Positions 1-9,244 of a stretch of 64,000 bases of DNA are shown here, in pieces. The stretch is taken from positions 806,001-870,000 of the forward strand of contig NZ_CP069812.1 in the NCBI RefSeq assembly GCF_016894385.1. Direction: 5' to 3'. A program made the position numbers and the translations under genes. The notes below the pieces were generated by a model. The model searched no databases, was not told where the DNA came from, and worked only from the letters and a program-made list of their open reading frames with translations. Source of the stretch: Cupriavidus oxalaticus (GTDB lineage Bacteria > Pseudomonadota > Gammaproteobacteria > Burkholderiales > Burkholderiaceae). Every line of letters starts with the position of its first letter. Within the stretch, counting starts at the first letter, position 1.

Positions 1-143
1 ACCAGTCGGTGCTCGCGCACCTGAAGACACAGATCGAGAAGGGCGACGGCGACGCGCTCGAACGCATCTTCACGCGCGCCAGCAAGACCCGGCTGGCCTG
101 GGGCGCCGAACGCGCCGCGGGCAACAACAATATCGAACCCTGA
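1..143 (+). CDS. tyrA: Prephenate dehydrogenase, C-terminal fragment
   Basis: Only the last 46 codons are in the window; the frame enters at base 3 and stops at TGA 141-143. The visible peptide contains [26 protein letters not shown] helical sequence, then KTRLAWGAE, and ends NNNIEP. This fits the C-terminal helical region of TyrA-family prephenate dehydrogenases, which make 4-hydroxyphenylpyruvate for tyrosine synthesis. The call leans on position: in Burkholderiales tyrA lies directly before aroA, cmk and rpsA, as here. The NAD-binding domain is outside the window, so no catalytic residue can be checked. The gap to aroA is about 100 bp, consistent with one transcript. Confidence 0.72.
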   Translation, partial: QSVLAHLKTQIEKGDGDALERIFTRASKTRLAWGAERAAGNNNIEP

Positions 144-247
144 TATCGAACCGTAAGCCAGCGCGAGCGCGGCAGGCTGCCGCATCGCCACGGAACTGCC
201 AACTGCTGAATTTGCCTTACCGCGGCGCCCCGGCGCCTACCGAGACC

Positions 248-1552
248 ATGGAACACCTGACGCTAGGCCCCCTGACCCGCGCCACCGGCACCGTGCGGTT
301 GCCGGGCTCGAAGAGCATCTCCAACCGCGTGCTGCTGCTGGCGGCACTGGCAAGCGGCGAGACCCGCGTGCGCGACCTGCTCGACTCCGACGACACCCGC
401 GTGATGCTGCAGGCGCTGCGCACACTGGGCGTGGCATGGCGGCAGGACGGCGCCGACTACATCGTCACCGGCGCCGGCGGGAATTTCCCGAACAAGGCGG
501 CGGAGCTGTTCATGGGCAATGCCGGCACGGCGATCCGCCCGCTGACGGCCGCGCTGGCGCTGCAGGGCGGCAGCTACAAGCTGTCGGGCGTGCCGCGCAT
601 GCACGAGCGGCCGATCGGCGACCTCGTCGACGGCCTGCGCCAGGTCGGCGCGGTGATCGACTACCTGGGCAATGAAGGCTTCCCGCCGCTGCATATCCAG
701 CCGGCCAGCATCCGCATCGACGCCCCGATCCGCGTGCGCGGCGATGTGTCGAGCCAGTTCCTGACCGCGCTGCTGATGAGCCTGCCGATGGCGCAAAGCG
801 ACAGCGGCCGGATCGAGATCGAGGTGGTGGGCGAGCTGATCTCCAAGCCCTATATCGAGATCACGCTGAACCTGCTGGCGCGCTTCGGCATCCAGGTCGA
901 GCGGCACGGCTGGGAGCGCTTCGTGCTGCCGGCCGGCGCGGCCTACACGTCGCCCGGCGAGATCTATGTGGAGGGCGATGCCTCCTCGGCATCGTATTTC
1001 CTGGCGGCCGGCGCGATCGGCGGTGGCCCGGTGCGGGTCGAGGGTGTGGGCATGTCCAGCATCCAGGGTGACGTTCGCTTCGCCGATGCGCTCAACCGCA
1101 TGGGCGCCAACATCATGGCCGGCGACAACTGGATCGAAGTGCGCGGTACGGAACGCGACGACGGCCGCCTGCACGGCATCGAACTGGACTGCAACCACAT
1201 CCCGGATGCGGCCATGACCCTGGCGGTGGCGGCGCTGTTTGCCGAAGGCACCACGACGCTGACCAATATCGCCAGCTGGCGCGTCAAGGAAACGGACCGG
1301 ATCGCGGCGATGGCAACGGAACTGCGCAAGCTCGGCGCAGTCGTGGAAGAAGGGGCGGACTATCTGCGTGTGACGCCGCCGCCCGCCTGGCAGACCCCGG
1401 CCGACGGTATTGGCACCTATGATGACCATCGCATGGCGATGTGTTTCTCGCTGGCCGCATTCGGGCCGCTGCCGGTGCGGATCAACGACCCGGGCTGCGT
1501 GGCGAAGACGTTCCCGGACTACTTCAGCGTGTTTGCCGGCGTTACGCGCTGA
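248..1552 (+). CDS. aroA: 3-phosphoshikimate 1-carboxyvinyltransferase (EPSP synthase)
   Basis: AroA joins shikimate 3-phosphate and phosphoenolpyruvate to give EPSP, the sixth step of the cytosolic shikimate pathway. The 434-residue length is normal for the family. Visible motifs are [10 protein letters not shown] near residue 19 (substrate-binding Lys/Ser), [10 protein letters not shown] near residue 88 (PEP site), RVKETDRI in the second half and DDHRMAM near the C-terminus. I chose ATG 248 (MEHLTLGP) because homologues begin there; an in-frame TTG at 212 would add 12 unconserved residues. The alanine in GNAGTAIRP rather than a resistant variant suggests a class I enzyme. The last 11 bases overlap the convergent DUF2061 gene. 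Confidence 0.95.
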   Translation: MEHLTLGPLTRATGTVRLPGSKSISNRVLLLAALASGETRVRDLLDSDDTRVMLQALRTLGVAWRQDGADYIVTGAGGNFPNKAAELFMGNAGTAIRPLTAALALQGGSYKLSGVPRMHERPIGDLVDGLRQVGAVIDYLGNEGFPPLHIQPASIRIDAPIRVRGDVSSQFLTALLMSLPMAQSDSGRIEIEVVGELISKPYIEITLNLLARFGIQVERHGWERFVLPAGAAYTSPGEIYVEGDASSASYFLAAGAIGGGPVRVEGVGMSSIQGDVRFADALNRMGANIMAGDNWIEVRGTERDDGRLHGIELDCNHIPDAAMTLAVAALFAEGTTTLTNIASWRVKETDRIAAMATELRKLGAVVEEGADYLRVTPPPAWQTPADGIGTYDDHRMAMCFSLAAFGPLPVRINDPGCVAKTFPDYFSVFAGVTR

Positions 1553-1778
1553 CCAGGTCGCCGGTCGTGGCTGGGGTCCTGGTTGCTTCGCCGCTGGCAG
1601 CAGCCTGGCGGCGCTCGCGCCGTTCCCAGTAGCGATCGAAGAAGTAGTGGGCCACGGTATTGACGGCCGGTTCGATGAAGGTGACGGCACCGCTGATGGC
1701 GAGGCTGCCGGTCAGCGCATACGTCACGCTGAAAGCGATGCCGAGGTGCATGATGCCGAACGTCAGGGTTTTTGCCAT
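1542..1778 (-). CDS. DUF2061-type small membrane protein
   Basis: A 78-residue protein with two hydrophobic stretches, about residues 5-22 ([18 protein letters not shown]) and 25-45, followed by [11 protein letters not shown] and a basic, polar tail. The pattern of two short membrane segments and a conserved FDRxWER-like C-terminus matches the DUF2061 family of predicted membrane proteins, whose role is not established. It is transcribed against aroA and overlaps its 3' end by 11 bp. A Fur-like box lies about 70 bp upstream of its start, so iron control is possible. No function is claimed. Confidence 0.8.
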   Translation of the reverse strand: MAKTLTFGIMHLGIAFSVTYALTGSLAISGAVTFIEPAVNTVAHYFFDRYWERRERRQAAASGEATRTPATTGDLVSA

Positions 1779-1847
1779 GGTAGATTGCCTCGCAACTGAA
1801 AACTGGAGCGTGCTGGCCGCGATTGCCGCGAAGCACCATGAATCAAA

Positions 1848-1862
1848 TGATAATGATTCTCA
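1848..1862. promoter_or_regulatory. Candidate Fur box
   Basis: The 15-mer TGATAATGATTCTCA matches the 7-1-7 Fur consensus TGATAATnATTATCA at 13 of 14 informative positions. It lies in the 125-bp gap between the DUF2061 gene (minus, start 1778) and cmk (plus, start 1904), in locally AT-rich DNA. It could control either gene. The match is visible directly; binding is inferred. Confidence 0.5.
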
Positions 1863-1903
1863 GTTGAATTAACAATAAATCGTTTCTTTGAGTTTCATAA
1901 CCA

Positions 1904-2572
1904 ATGACTATCGTCAACGTCATCACCATTGACGGGCCGACCGCCTCGGGCAAGGGCACGGTGGCACACAAGGTCGCCGATGCGGTGGGCTTCCACCTGC
2001 TCGACAGCGGGGCCCTGTACCGGCTGGTGGCGTTGGCCAGCGACCGCGCCGGCGTTGACCTGGCCGACGTGGACACCCTGGCAAAGGTTGCCTCCCGCCT
2101 GGAAGTGAAGTTCGGCCCTGATCGGGTCTGGCTGCAGGGAGAGGAAGTCAGCCTGGCGATCCGGGCCGAGGCCATCGGCAACCGCGCCTCGGCCATTGCC
2201 GTGCACCAGCCGGTGCGCGACGCGCTGACCCAGTTGCAGCGCGATTTCCGCAAGCTGCCCGGCCTGGTCGCCGATGGCCGTGATATGGGCACCGTGATCT
2301 TCCCGGACGCCCAGCTGAAAGTGTTCCTGACGGCAAGTGTCGAGGCGCGTGCTCGCAGGCGCTATAAACAATTGATTGATAAGGGAATTTCTGCTAATAT
2401 CGAAGACCTTTTGCGTGACCTCGAGGCGCGCGACGCGCGGGATCGCAACCGTGCCGCCGCACCGCTGCGTCCCGCCGAGGATGCAAAGCTGCTCGATACC
2501 TCCGACATGACGGTGGATCAGGCAGTGGCGCAGGTGCTGGAGTGGTTTGCCGCTGTGCGGTCCGGTGCATGA
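1904..2572 (+). CDS. cmk: Cytidylate kinase
   Basis: Phosphorylates CMP and dCMP with ATP in the cytosol, feeding pyrimidine nucleotide pools. The 222-residue protein has the P-loop GPTASGKGT at residues 11-19, DSGALYR near residue 37 (substrate site) and DGRDMGT near residue 128, all characteristic of bacterial Cmk. Length is close to the E. coli enzyme. It sits 170 bp upstream of rpsA, an arrangement found widely in proteobacteria, where cmk and rpsA are often co-transcribed. The start ATG follows an AT-rich leader with a Fur-like box about 40 bp upstream. Confidence 0.95.
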   Translation: MTIVNVITIDGPTASGKGTVAHKVADAVGFHLLDSGALYRLVALASDRAGVDLADVDTLAKVASRLEVKFGPDRVWLQGEEVSLAIRAEAIGNRASAIAVHQPVRDALTQLQRDFRKLPGLVADGRDMGTVIFPDAQLKVFLTASVEARARRRYKQLIDKGISANIEDLLRDLEARDARDRNRAAAPLRPAEDAKLLDTSDMTVDQAVAQVLEWFAAVRSGA

Positions 2573-2742
2573 ATGCATCGGGCGCATGACAAGCGAACGG
2601 ACCTCGCCCGCACCGGATGGCGCCAGCCCGGACATGCCTGACCGGCCCGACGCTGGCTTTTGTCAAACCTGACCCCGCTGCACTGGCAGACTGAGCGCGA
2701 TAGTCGCGCCGGCCAGCGTACTGCGGATTTCACCTTACGTTT

Positions 2743-4437
2743 ATGTCCGACCTGCAAACTAACGAATCCTTTGCCGCACTGTTCGAGGAATCGATCGCCC
2801 GCTCCAATATGAAGGCTGGCGAAGTGATCTCCGCTGAAGTCGTGCGCATCGACCACAACTTCGTGGTCGTCAACGCCGGCCTCAAGTCCGAGGCATTTGT
2901 GCCGGTGGAGGAGTTCCTGAACGACCAGGGCGAACTCGAAGTGCAGGCCGGCGACTACGTCTCCGTGGCCATCGACGCACTCGAGAACGGCTATGGCGAC
3001 ACCATCCTTTCCCGCGACAAGGCCAAGCGCCTGGCATCGTGGCTGAACCTCGAGAAGGCGCTGGAAGACGGCGAGATCATCTCGGGTACCGTGACCGGCA
3101 AGGTCAAGGGCGGCCTGACCGTGATGGTCAACGGCATCCGCGCGTTCCTGCCGGGCTCGCTGGTCGACGTGCGTCCGATCAAGGACACCACCCCGTACGA
3201 AGGCAAGACCCTGGAATTCAAGGTCATCAAGCTGGACCGCAAGCGCAACAACGTTGTGCTGTCGCGCCGTGCCGTGGTCGAAGCCACGCTGGGCGAAGAG
3301 CGCCAGAAGCTGATGGAAACCCTGAAGGAAGGCGCCATCGTCAACGGTATCGTCAAGAACATCACCGACTACGGTGCGTTCGTTGACCTGGGCGGTATCG
3401 ACGGCCTGCTGCACATCACCGACCTGGCCTGGCGCCGTGTCCGCCACCCGAGCGAAGTGCTGTCGGTTGGCCAGGAAATCACCGCCAAGATCCTCAAGTT
3501 CGACCAGGAAAAGAACCGCGTCTCGCTGGGCGTGAAGCAGCTGGGCGAAGACCCGTGGGTCGGCATCTCGCGCCGCTACCCGCAAGGCACCCGCCTGTTC
3601 GGCAAGGTGACCAACCTGACCGACTACGGCGCGTTCGTCGAGATCGAAGCCGGCATCGAAGGCCTGGTGCACGTGTCCGAAATGGACTGGACCAACAAGA
3701 ACGTGGCCCCGTCCAAGGTTGTCCAGCTGGGCGACGAAGTGGAAGTCATGGTCCTGGATATCGACGAAGACAAGCGTCGTATCAGCCTGGGCATGAAGCA
3801 GTGCAAGGCCAATCCGTGGGACGATTTCTCGCGCAACCAGAAGAAGGGCGACAAGCTGAGCGGCCAGATCAAGTCGATCACCGACTTCGGCGTGTTCATC
3901 GGCCTGCCGGGCGGCATCGACGGCCTGGTGCACCTGTCCGACCTGTCCTGGCAAGAGTCCGGCGAAGAGGCCGTGCGCAAGTACAAGAAGGGCGACGAAG
4001 TCGAAGCCGTGGTCCTGGGCATCGACGTCGACAAGGAACGCATCTCGCTGGGCATCAAGCAGCTGTCGGGCGATCCGTTCAACAACTTCATCTCGGCCAA
4101 CGACAAGGGCTCGATCGTTACCGGCACCATCAAGGCGGTTGACGCCAAGGGCGCCGTGGTCCAGCTGGCTGACGATGTGGAAGGCTACCTGCGTGCTTCG
4201 GAAATCTCCGCTGACCGCGTGGAAGACGCCCGCAACGTGCTGAAGGAAGGCGAGCAGATCACCGCCCTGGTGGTGAATGTCGACCGCAAGTCGCGCAACA
4301 TCAACCTGTCGATCAAGGCCAAGGACAGCGCAGAGCAGCAAGAAGCGATGCAGAAGTTCCAGGCTGACACCGGCACGGCTGGCACGACCAACCTCGGCGC
4401 CCTGCTGAAGGCCAAGCTCGGCCAGGACAACCAGTAA
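2743..4437 (+). CDS. rpsA: 30S ribosomal protein S1
   Basis: S1 binds mRNA on the small ribosomal subunit and assists initiation on structured or weak-Shine-Dalgarno messages. The 564-residue length matches the family (557 in E. coli). Six S1/OB repeats can be followed by their recurring signatures: [42 protein letters not shown] and the repeated SLGxKQ strand ends (SLGVKQ, SLGMKQ, SLGIKQ). The initiating peptide [17 protein letters not shown] is typical of beta-proteobacterial S1. The coding region is rich in preferred codons. Only 30 bases separate its stop from ihfB, suggesting a shared transcript ending at the hairpin at 4904-4947. Confidence 0.97.
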   Translation: MSDLQTNESFAALFEESIARSNMKAGEVISAEVVRIDHNFVVVNAGLKSEAFVPVEEFLNDQGELEVQAGDYVSVAIDALENGYGDTILSRDKAKRLASWLNLEKALEDGEIISGTVTGKVKGGLTVMVNGIRAFLPGSLVDVRPIKDTTPYEGKTLEFKVIKLDRKRNNVVLSRRAVVEATLGEERQKLMETLKEGAIVNGIVKNITDYGAFVDLGGIDGLLHITDLAWRRVRHPSEVLSVGQEITAKILKFDQEKNRVSLGVKQLGEDPWVGISRRYPQGTRLFGKVTNLTDYGAFVEIEAGIEGLVHVSEMDWTNKNVAPSKVVQLGDEVEVMVLDIDEDKRRISLGMKQCKANPWDDFSRNQKKGDKLSGQIKSITDFGVFIGLPGGIDGLVHLSDLSWQESGEEAVRKYKKGDEVEAVVLGIDVDKERISLGIKQLSGDPFNNFISANDKGSIVTGTIKAVDAKGAVVQLADDVEGYLRASEISADRVEDARNVLKEGEQITALVVNVDRKSRNINLSIKAKDSAEQQEAMQKFQADTGTAGTTNLGALLKAKLGQDNQ

Positions 4438-4467
4438 TCGCAGGCCCCCGCGCTTGCGCGAATGCCC

Positions 4468-4878
4468 ATGACCAAGTCGGAGCTCGTCGAAAAACTGGCT
4501 GCCCGCTTTCCCCAGCTGCTGCTGCGGGATGCGGACATCTCGGTCAAAACGATACTCGACGCGATGTCCGAGGCGCTGGCCGACGGCCATCGCATCGAGA
4601 TCCGCGGATTCGGCAGTTTTGGTCTGAACAAGCGTCCGCCTCGCGTGGGGCGCAATCCCAAGTCCGGCGAACGGGTGCTGGTGCCTGAAAAACGGGTACC
4701 GCACTTCAAGGCGGGCAAGGAGTTGCGCGAACGGGTTGACCGCAGCCAGCCGGCGCCTGCGGGCGTCAATGGCAACGGCCATTCCGTCGGCGCGGCCCCG
4801 GCCGTGCCGGGCAAGGCAAGCCCTGGCGCCGCGCCGTCGGCGCTGCACGAAGGCGGACTGAACCTGGTCCGCTCCTGA
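4468..4878 (+). CDS. ihfB: Integration host factor beta subunit with extended tail
   Basis: IHF-beta pairs with IHF-alpha to bend DNA sharply at specific sites, affecting transcription and recombination. The first ~95 residues are a full HU/IHF fold: [11 protein letters not shown], the [11 protein letters not shown] strand, and the DNA-intercalating arm GRNPKSGE with its proline. ATG 4468 is preferred over ATG 4462 because [10 protein letters not shown] is the family start. The protein is 136 residues against about 94 in E. coli; the extra ~40 residues are rich in Ala, Pro and Gly (from SQPAPAG onward) and look disordered. It lies right after rpsA, the usual place. Confidence 0.94.
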   Translation: MTKSELVEKLAARFPQLLLRDADISVKTILDAMSEALADGHRIEIRGFGSFGLNKRPPRVGRNPKSGERVLVPEKRVPHFKAGKELRERVDRSQPAPAGVNGNGHSVGAAPAVPGKASPGAAPSALHEGGLNLVRS

Positions 4879-4903
4879 GCATCGTCTGCCTGCCCAGTTG
4901 TCT

Positions 4904-4947
4904 GCTAAATAAAAAAAGCGCCTTTCGAGGCGCTTTTTTTATTTAGC
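4904..4947. terminator. Bidirectional-looking intrinsic terminator after ihfB
   Basis: A perfect inverted repeat with 20-nt arms around a TTCG loop: the GC core GCGCCT/AGGCGC is flanked by A7 on the left and T7 on the right, then ATTTAGC pairing with GCTAAAT. Stem, stable loop and T-run form a strong rho-independent terminator for the cmk-rpsA-ihfB transcript. The A-run on the left would let it act on minus-strand transcripts too. Confidence 0.9.
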
Positions 4948-5152
4948 ATCGCCGATCCTTCGTTGCTCGCGGAAGGTGAGGCATCGCCGCGCAATCCGTG
5001 TCAGCGCCCGCAGCGTGGCGCGCGTTAGCCTCCCGTAACCGCCGCGTTACCGAATCGAGGAAGTGATTCCGTTACAATGCCGGGGTCATTGCCAGCCCGC
5101 GTGCAAGCGCTGGCGCTGCCTGAAACGTCACGCTGCCAAGCTGCCTACCTGC

Positions 5153-5500
5153 ATGAAACTGTTCGCCTGGGTCGTCCGTATCGTCGTATTCGTGCTGCTG
5201 TTCGTGCTGGCGCTGCGCAATACCGCCGACGCTTCGCTGCAGCTGTTCTTCAATGCCGTCTGGCACGCGCCGCTGATCCTGATCCTGTTCGCCGCCTTCG
5301 TGCTTGGCGCGGTCGCGGCGCTGGCCTCGGTGGCACCTGGCCTGATGCGCCAGCGCATGGAGGTCGCCAGGCTGCGCCGCGCGCTGACGCAGGTGCAGGC
5401 GGCCGCCGCATCCGCATCGCCGCAGCCGGCGGCTGCAAGCACGGCCACGCCGCGCGACGCCAAGCCGGTCCCTTACAACGTAGTCGGCCCGAAAGTCTGA
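5153..5500 (+). CDS. lapA: LapA-domain inner-membrane protein
   Basis: A 115-residue protein with two membrane segments, about residues 4-22 (FAWVVRIVVFVLLFVLAL) and 40-64 (LILILFAAFVLGAVAALASV), separated by a short loop with RNTADASLQLFF, then a basic helix (LMRQRMEVARLRRAL) and an Ala/Pro-rich tail. This is the LapA_dom (DUF1049) arrangement. In E. coli LapA works beside LapB in controlling lipopolysaccharide assembly at the inner membrane. I chose ATG 5153 because upstream in-frame starts (5063) add basic, Cys-containing sequence not expected in this family. lapB begins 3 bases after its stop, so the two are translationally linked. Confidence 0.87.
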   Translation: MKLFAWVVRIVVFVLLFVLALRNTADASLQLFFNAVWHAPLILILFAAFVLGAVAALASVAPGLMRQRMEVARLRRALTQVQAAAASASPQPAAASTATPRDAKPVPYNVVGPKV

Positions 5501-5503
5501 TCC

Positions 5504-6739
5504 ATGATGTTTGAAACCTGGTGGCTGCTGGCGCTGCCACTTGTCTTTGGCCTCGGCTGGATGGCCGCGCGCTTCGACGTGCGGCAGCTCATCAGCGAGC
5601 AGGGTGCGCTGCCGCGTTCGTATTTCAAGGGCCTCAATTTCCTGCTCAACGAGCAACCCGACAAGGCCATCGACGCCTTTATCGAGGTGGCCCGCCTTGA
5701 TCCCGAAACCACCGAACTCCACTTTGCCCTCGGCGCGCTGTTCCGCCGCCGCGGCGAAACCGAGCGCGCCATCCGCGTGCACCAGAACCTGGCAACCCGT
5801 CCCGACCTGCCGGAGCCGGAGCGGGAACATGCGCTCTACGAGCTTGGCCAGGACTTCCTGCGCGCCGGGCTGCTCGATCGCGCCGAAGAGTCGCTGCGCC
5901 GGCTGATGTCCGGCCCGTATGCGGCCTCGGCCAAGCGCGTGCTGCTCGAACTGTATGAGGTGGAGAAGGAGTGGCAAAAGGCCATCGACGCCGCGCGCGA
6001 GCTGCAGACGCTGGAGCAGAAGAGCTACAGCCTGCAGATTGCCCAGTTCTGCTGCGAACTGGCGCAGGACGCGCTGCAGCGCAAGCGTCCCGAGGATGCG
6101 GTGAAGTGGCTGAACCAGGCCATCGAAGAAAATCCGGCCAATGTGCGTGCCCCCATCCTGCTGGGCGACGTGGCGGCTGCCGCCGGCGACGCCCGCGCGG
6201 CGCTCGGCCACTGGCTGGGCATCGAACGACAGGACGCCTCTTATCTGCCGCTGGTCGCCGACCGCGTGGTCAAGGCCTATGCCAGCCTGCAGCAGGAAGG
6301 CACGGCACTGGAGTGGCTGCACGGCCTGCTCAAGGGCAAGCTTGCGCCGGAACTGCTCGATACCGCCTACAAGGCCGAACTGGAAACGAATGGCCCCGAA
6401 GCCGCGGCGCGCCTGATGCGCGAGCAGCTGCGGCGCCAGCCCACCCTGCTGGCGCTGACGAAGTATTTCGAGGCGCAGGCCGCCGCGACCTCGGCCGCAA
6501 CCTCGGCTGCAATCTCGACCGAAGTACCGGCGGGCGCCGATGCTCCCGCTGAGGACGTCGCCAGCGACCGCGAGCAGGAAACCGGCGCGATCCGCGACCT
6601 GCTGCAGGCGCGCACGCGCAACCTCGCGCGCTACACCTGCCGCGAATGCGGATTCCGCGCCCGCCTTTTCTACTGGCAATGCCCGGGCTGCAACCGCTGG
6701 GAAACCTACGCGCCGCGGCGCTCCGAGACGCTGGGCTGA
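5504..6739 (+). CDS. lapB: Lipopolysaccharide assembly protein B (TPR and rubredoxin-like)
   Basis: LapB (YciM) is an inner-membrane-anchored TPR protein that promotes FtsH degradation of LpxC and couples LPS synthesis to export. The 411-residue protein has an N-terminal membrane segment (WWLLALPLVFGLGWMAARF), a run of TPR helices through the middle, and a C-terminal rubredoxin-type metal site with Cys379, 382, 393 and 396 (CREC...CPGC). Family length is about 390. An Ala/Ser/Thr-rich linker of ~35 residues precedes the metal knuckle. It is followed by sugar-nucleotide and heptose genes of LPS precursor synthesis, fitting its role. Confidence 0.93.
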   Translation: MMFETWWLLALPLVFGLGWMAARFDVRQLISEQGALPRSYFKGLNFLLNEQPDKAIDAFIEVARLDPETTELHFALGALFRRRGETERAIRVHQNLATRPDLPEPEREHALYELGQDFLRAGLLDRAEESLRRLMSGPYAASAKRVLLELYEVEKEWQKAIDAARELQTLEQKSYSLQIAQFCCELAQDALQRKRPEDAVKWLNQAIEENPANVRAPILLGDVAAAAGDARAALGHWLGIERQDASYLPLVADRVVKAYASLQQEGTALEWLHGLLKGKLAPELLDTAYKAELETNGPEAAARLMREQLRRQPTLLALTKYFEAQAAATSAATSAAISTEVPAGADAPAEDVASDREQETGAIRDLLQARTRNLARYTCRECGFRARLFYWQCPGCNRWETYAPRRSETLG

Positions 6740-6776
6740 GCCCGGCGTGCAGCGCCACAGAATCTGATCTGAAGCC

Positions 6777-8192
6777 ATGAAAGTCACCATTATCGGCAGC
6801 GGCTATGTCGGCCTCGTCACCGGCGCCTGCCTGGCGGAGCTGGGCAACGATGTGTTCTGCCTCGACCTGGACGAAAAGAAGATCGCGCTGCTCAATGCGG
6901 GCGGCGTGCCGATCTACGAGCCGGGGCTGCAGGAGCTGATCCAGCGCAACCGCGCCGCCGGCCGCCTGGTTTTTTCCACCGACGTCGCCGCCAGCGTGGA
7001 GCATGCCGACGTGCAGTTCATCGCCGTCGGCACGCCGCCGGACGAAGACGGCTCGGCCGACCTGAAGTACGTGCTGGCCGCGGCGCACAATATCGGCCGG
7101 CACATGACGGGCTTCAAGGTCGTGGTCGACAAATCCACCGTGCCGGTGGGCACGGGCGACCGCGTCACTGCCGCGATCCGCGAGGAACTGGCCGCGCGCG
7201 GGCTGGAAGACTTGCAATTTTCAGTGGTGTCGAACCCCGAGTTCCTGAAGGAAGGCGCCGCGGTCGAGGACTTCATGCGCCCCGACCGCATCGTGCTGGG
7301 CTGCAACGCGGACGCCGCCGGCCGTCATGCGCAGGCTACCATGCGCACGCTGTACGCGCCGTTCAACCGGCACCATGAGCGCACGTTCTACATGGATGTG
7401 CGTTCGGCCGAATTCACCAAGTACGCCGCCAATTCGATGCTGGCCACGCGCATCTCGTTCATGAACGAACTGGCCAACCTGGCCGACGAGGTCGGCGCCG
7501 ACATCGAACTTGTGCGCATGGGTATCGGCTCGGATCCGCGTATCGGCTACAGTTTCCTGTACGCTGGCGCGGGTTACGGCGGTTCGTGCTTTCCCAAGGA
7601 CGTGCAGGCGCTGATGCGCACCGCGGCCGACCATGGCAAGCCGATGCGCGTGCTCGAGGCGGTGGAGGCGGTCAACGGTGCGCAGAAGCGCGTGCTGGGC
7701 GAGAAGATCGTGCGCCGCTTCGGCGATGACCTTGCCGGCCGCTCCTTTGCTGTCTGGGGGCTGGCCTTCAAGCCCAATACCGACGACATGCGCGAGGCGC
7801 CGTCGCGGATCCTGGCGCGGGAACTGGTGTCGCGCGGCGCGGCACTGCGTGTGCACGACCCGGTATCGATGGCAGAAGCGCGCCGCGCGCTGGAGTCCGA
7901 CCTGTCCGGCCTGCCGGACGCCATGGCGCGCGTCAGCTTCCACGACAACCAGATGGATGCGCTGGACGGCGCCGATGCGCTGGTCATCGTGACCGAATGG
8001 AAGGTATTCCGCAGTCCGGACTTCGGCCAGATCAAGCGGCGGCTGAAGACGCCGGTGATCTTCGACGGGCGCAACCTGTACGAGCCCCAGGCGATGGTCG
8101 AGAGCGGCGTCGAGTACCACGCCATCGGCCGTCCGGTCCGGCCCGGACCCCCGCCCGGACAACAGGCCGCGCACGATTCCGCGAACAAGTAG
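6777..8192 (+). CDS. ugd: UDP-glucose 6-dehydrogenase
   Basis: Oxidises UDP-glucose to UDP-glucuronate with two NAD+, supplying surface polysaccharide or Ara4N pathways. The 471-residue protein starts with a Rossmann motif [17 protein letters not shown] (residues 8-24), has [14 protein letters not shown] in the substrate-binding region and the catalytic cysteine in GGSCFPKD (Cys271). A C-terminal UDP-binding domain follows from about residue 325. The C-terminal ~20 residues are Pro/Gly-rich and variable. GDP-mannose dehydrogenases share the fold, but the [10 protein letters not shown] context and length favour UDP-glucose. It lies 37 bp after lapB and just before the heptose genes. Confidence 0.92.
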   Translation: MKVTIIGSGYVGLVTGACLAELGNDVFCLDLDEKKIALLNAGGVPIYEPGLQELIQRNRAAGRLVFSTDVAASVEHADVQFIAVGTPPDEDGSADLKYVLAAAHNIGRHMTGFKVVVDKSTVPVGTGDRVTAAIREELAARGLEDLQFSVVSNPEFLKEGAAVEDFMRPDRIVLGCNADAAGRHAQATMRTLYAPFNRHHERTFYMDVRSAEFTKYAANSMLATRISFMNELANLADEVGADIELVRMGIGSDPRIGYSFLYAGAGYGGSCFPKDVQALMRTAADHGKPMRVLEAVEAVNGAQKRVLGEKIVRRFGDDLAGRSFAVWGLAFKPNTDDMREAPSRILARELVSRGAALRVHDPVSMAEARRALESDLSGLPDAMARVSFHDNQMDALDGADALVIVTEWKVFRSPDFGQIKRRLKTPVIFDGRNLYEPQAMVESGVEYHAIGRPVRPGPPPGQQAAHDSANK

Positions 8193-8272
8193 AGCGTGCA
8201 TGGGTCAACGACTGATCAACTGACATGCTGACGAGGCGGCGCTGGCTGCCTCGCAAACGCCCAAGGATCTTC

Positions 8273-9217
8273 ATGAACAAGACCATCCCGCAGGAACAGA
8301 TCCGGCAGTCCCATATCCTGGTGGTCGGCGACATGATGCTGGACCGCTACTGGTTTGGCGACGTCGAACGCATCTCGCCGGAAGCCCCGGTGCCGGTGGT
8401 GCAGGTCAAGCGCAGCGACGAGCGCCTGGGCGGCGCCGCCAACGTGGCGCGCAATGCCGCCGCGCTGGGCGCGCGCGTGGGCATGCTGGGCGTGGTCGGC
8501 GACGACGAGCCGGCGCGCACGCTGGAGGCGCTGCTGGCCGAGAGCCACGTCGAGCCCTACCTGCACCGCGATGCCAAGCTGAACACCACCATCAAGCTGC
8601 GCGTGGTCGCCCACCAGCAGCAGCTGCTGCGCGTGGATTTCGAGAACGCCCCGGCGCACGAAGTGCTGGCCGCGGTACAGGACCGGTTCCAGGGCCTGAT
8701 CAACGACTACCAGGTGCTGGTGCTGTCCGATTACGGCAAGGGCGGCCTGACGCACGTCTCCCGCATGATCGATGCCGGCCGCGCGGCCGGCCGCAAGGTG
8801 CTGATCGACCCCAAGGGCGACGACTACTCGCGTTACCGCGGCGCCACGCTGATCACCCCCAACCGGTCCGAGATGCGTGCCGTGGTCGGCGCCTGGAAGA
8901 CCGAGGCCGACCTTACCATCCGTGCGCAGAACCTGCGCCGCGAGCTGCAGCTCGAAGCGCTGCTGCTGACGCGCTCGGAAGAGGGCATGACGCTCTACAC
9001 GGAAGCCGAAGTGCTGCACGTCTCGGCCCAGGCGCGCGAGGTCTATGATGTATCGGGTGCCGGCGATACCGTGATCGCCACCCTGGCCACCATGCTCGGC
9101 GCCGGCGTGCCGCTCAAGGAAGCCGTGCAGCATGCCAACCGCGCCGGCGGCATCGTGGTCGGCAAGCTCGGCACCGCCGTCGTCACCTACCCCGAATTGT
9201 TCGGCGCCGCCCCGTGA
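8273..9217 (+). CDS. rfaE1: D-glycero-beta-D-manno-heptose-7-phosphate kinase (HldE kinase domain only)
   Basis: A PfkB-family sugar kinase that phosphorylates heptose 7-phosphate at C1 for LPS inner core. The 314-residue protein contains VVGDMMLDRYWFGDVERISPEAPVPVV at the start, ERLGGAANVARN, and the anion-hole motif VSGAGDTVIA near residue 262, typical of the kinase half of HldE. The adenylyltransferase half of the bifunctional E. coli enzyme is absent, as in many beta-proteobacteria, so a separate hldC/rfaE2 must lie elsewhere. ATG 8273 is chosen because AAGGA precedes it; ATG 8225 would add 16 basic residues without a clear ribosome site. hldD follows 27 bp downstream. Confidence 0.93.
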   Translation: MNKTIPQEQIRQSHILVVGDMMLDRYWFGDVERISPEAPVPVVQVKRSDERLGGAANVARNAAALGARVGMLGVVGDDEPARTLEALLAESHVEPYLHRDAKLNTTIKLRVVAHQQQLLRVDFENAPAHEVLAAVQDRFQGLINDYQVLVLSDYGKGGLTHVSRMIDAGRAAGRKVLIDPKGDDYSRYRGATLITPNRSEMRAVVGAWKTEADLTIRAQNLRRELQLEALLLTRSEEGMTLYTEAEVLHVSAQAREVYDVSGAGDTVIATLATMLGAGVPLKEAVQHANRAGGIVVGKLGTAVVTYPELFGAAP

Positions 9218-9244
9218 CGCGCGGCGCCCATTACTGAAGCGACC

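Noticed and set aside
2518..4848. A 776-codon minus-strand frame opposite rpsA and ihfB
   Set aside because: Shadow frame; composition is biased and the plus strand holds textbook S1 and IHF-beta.
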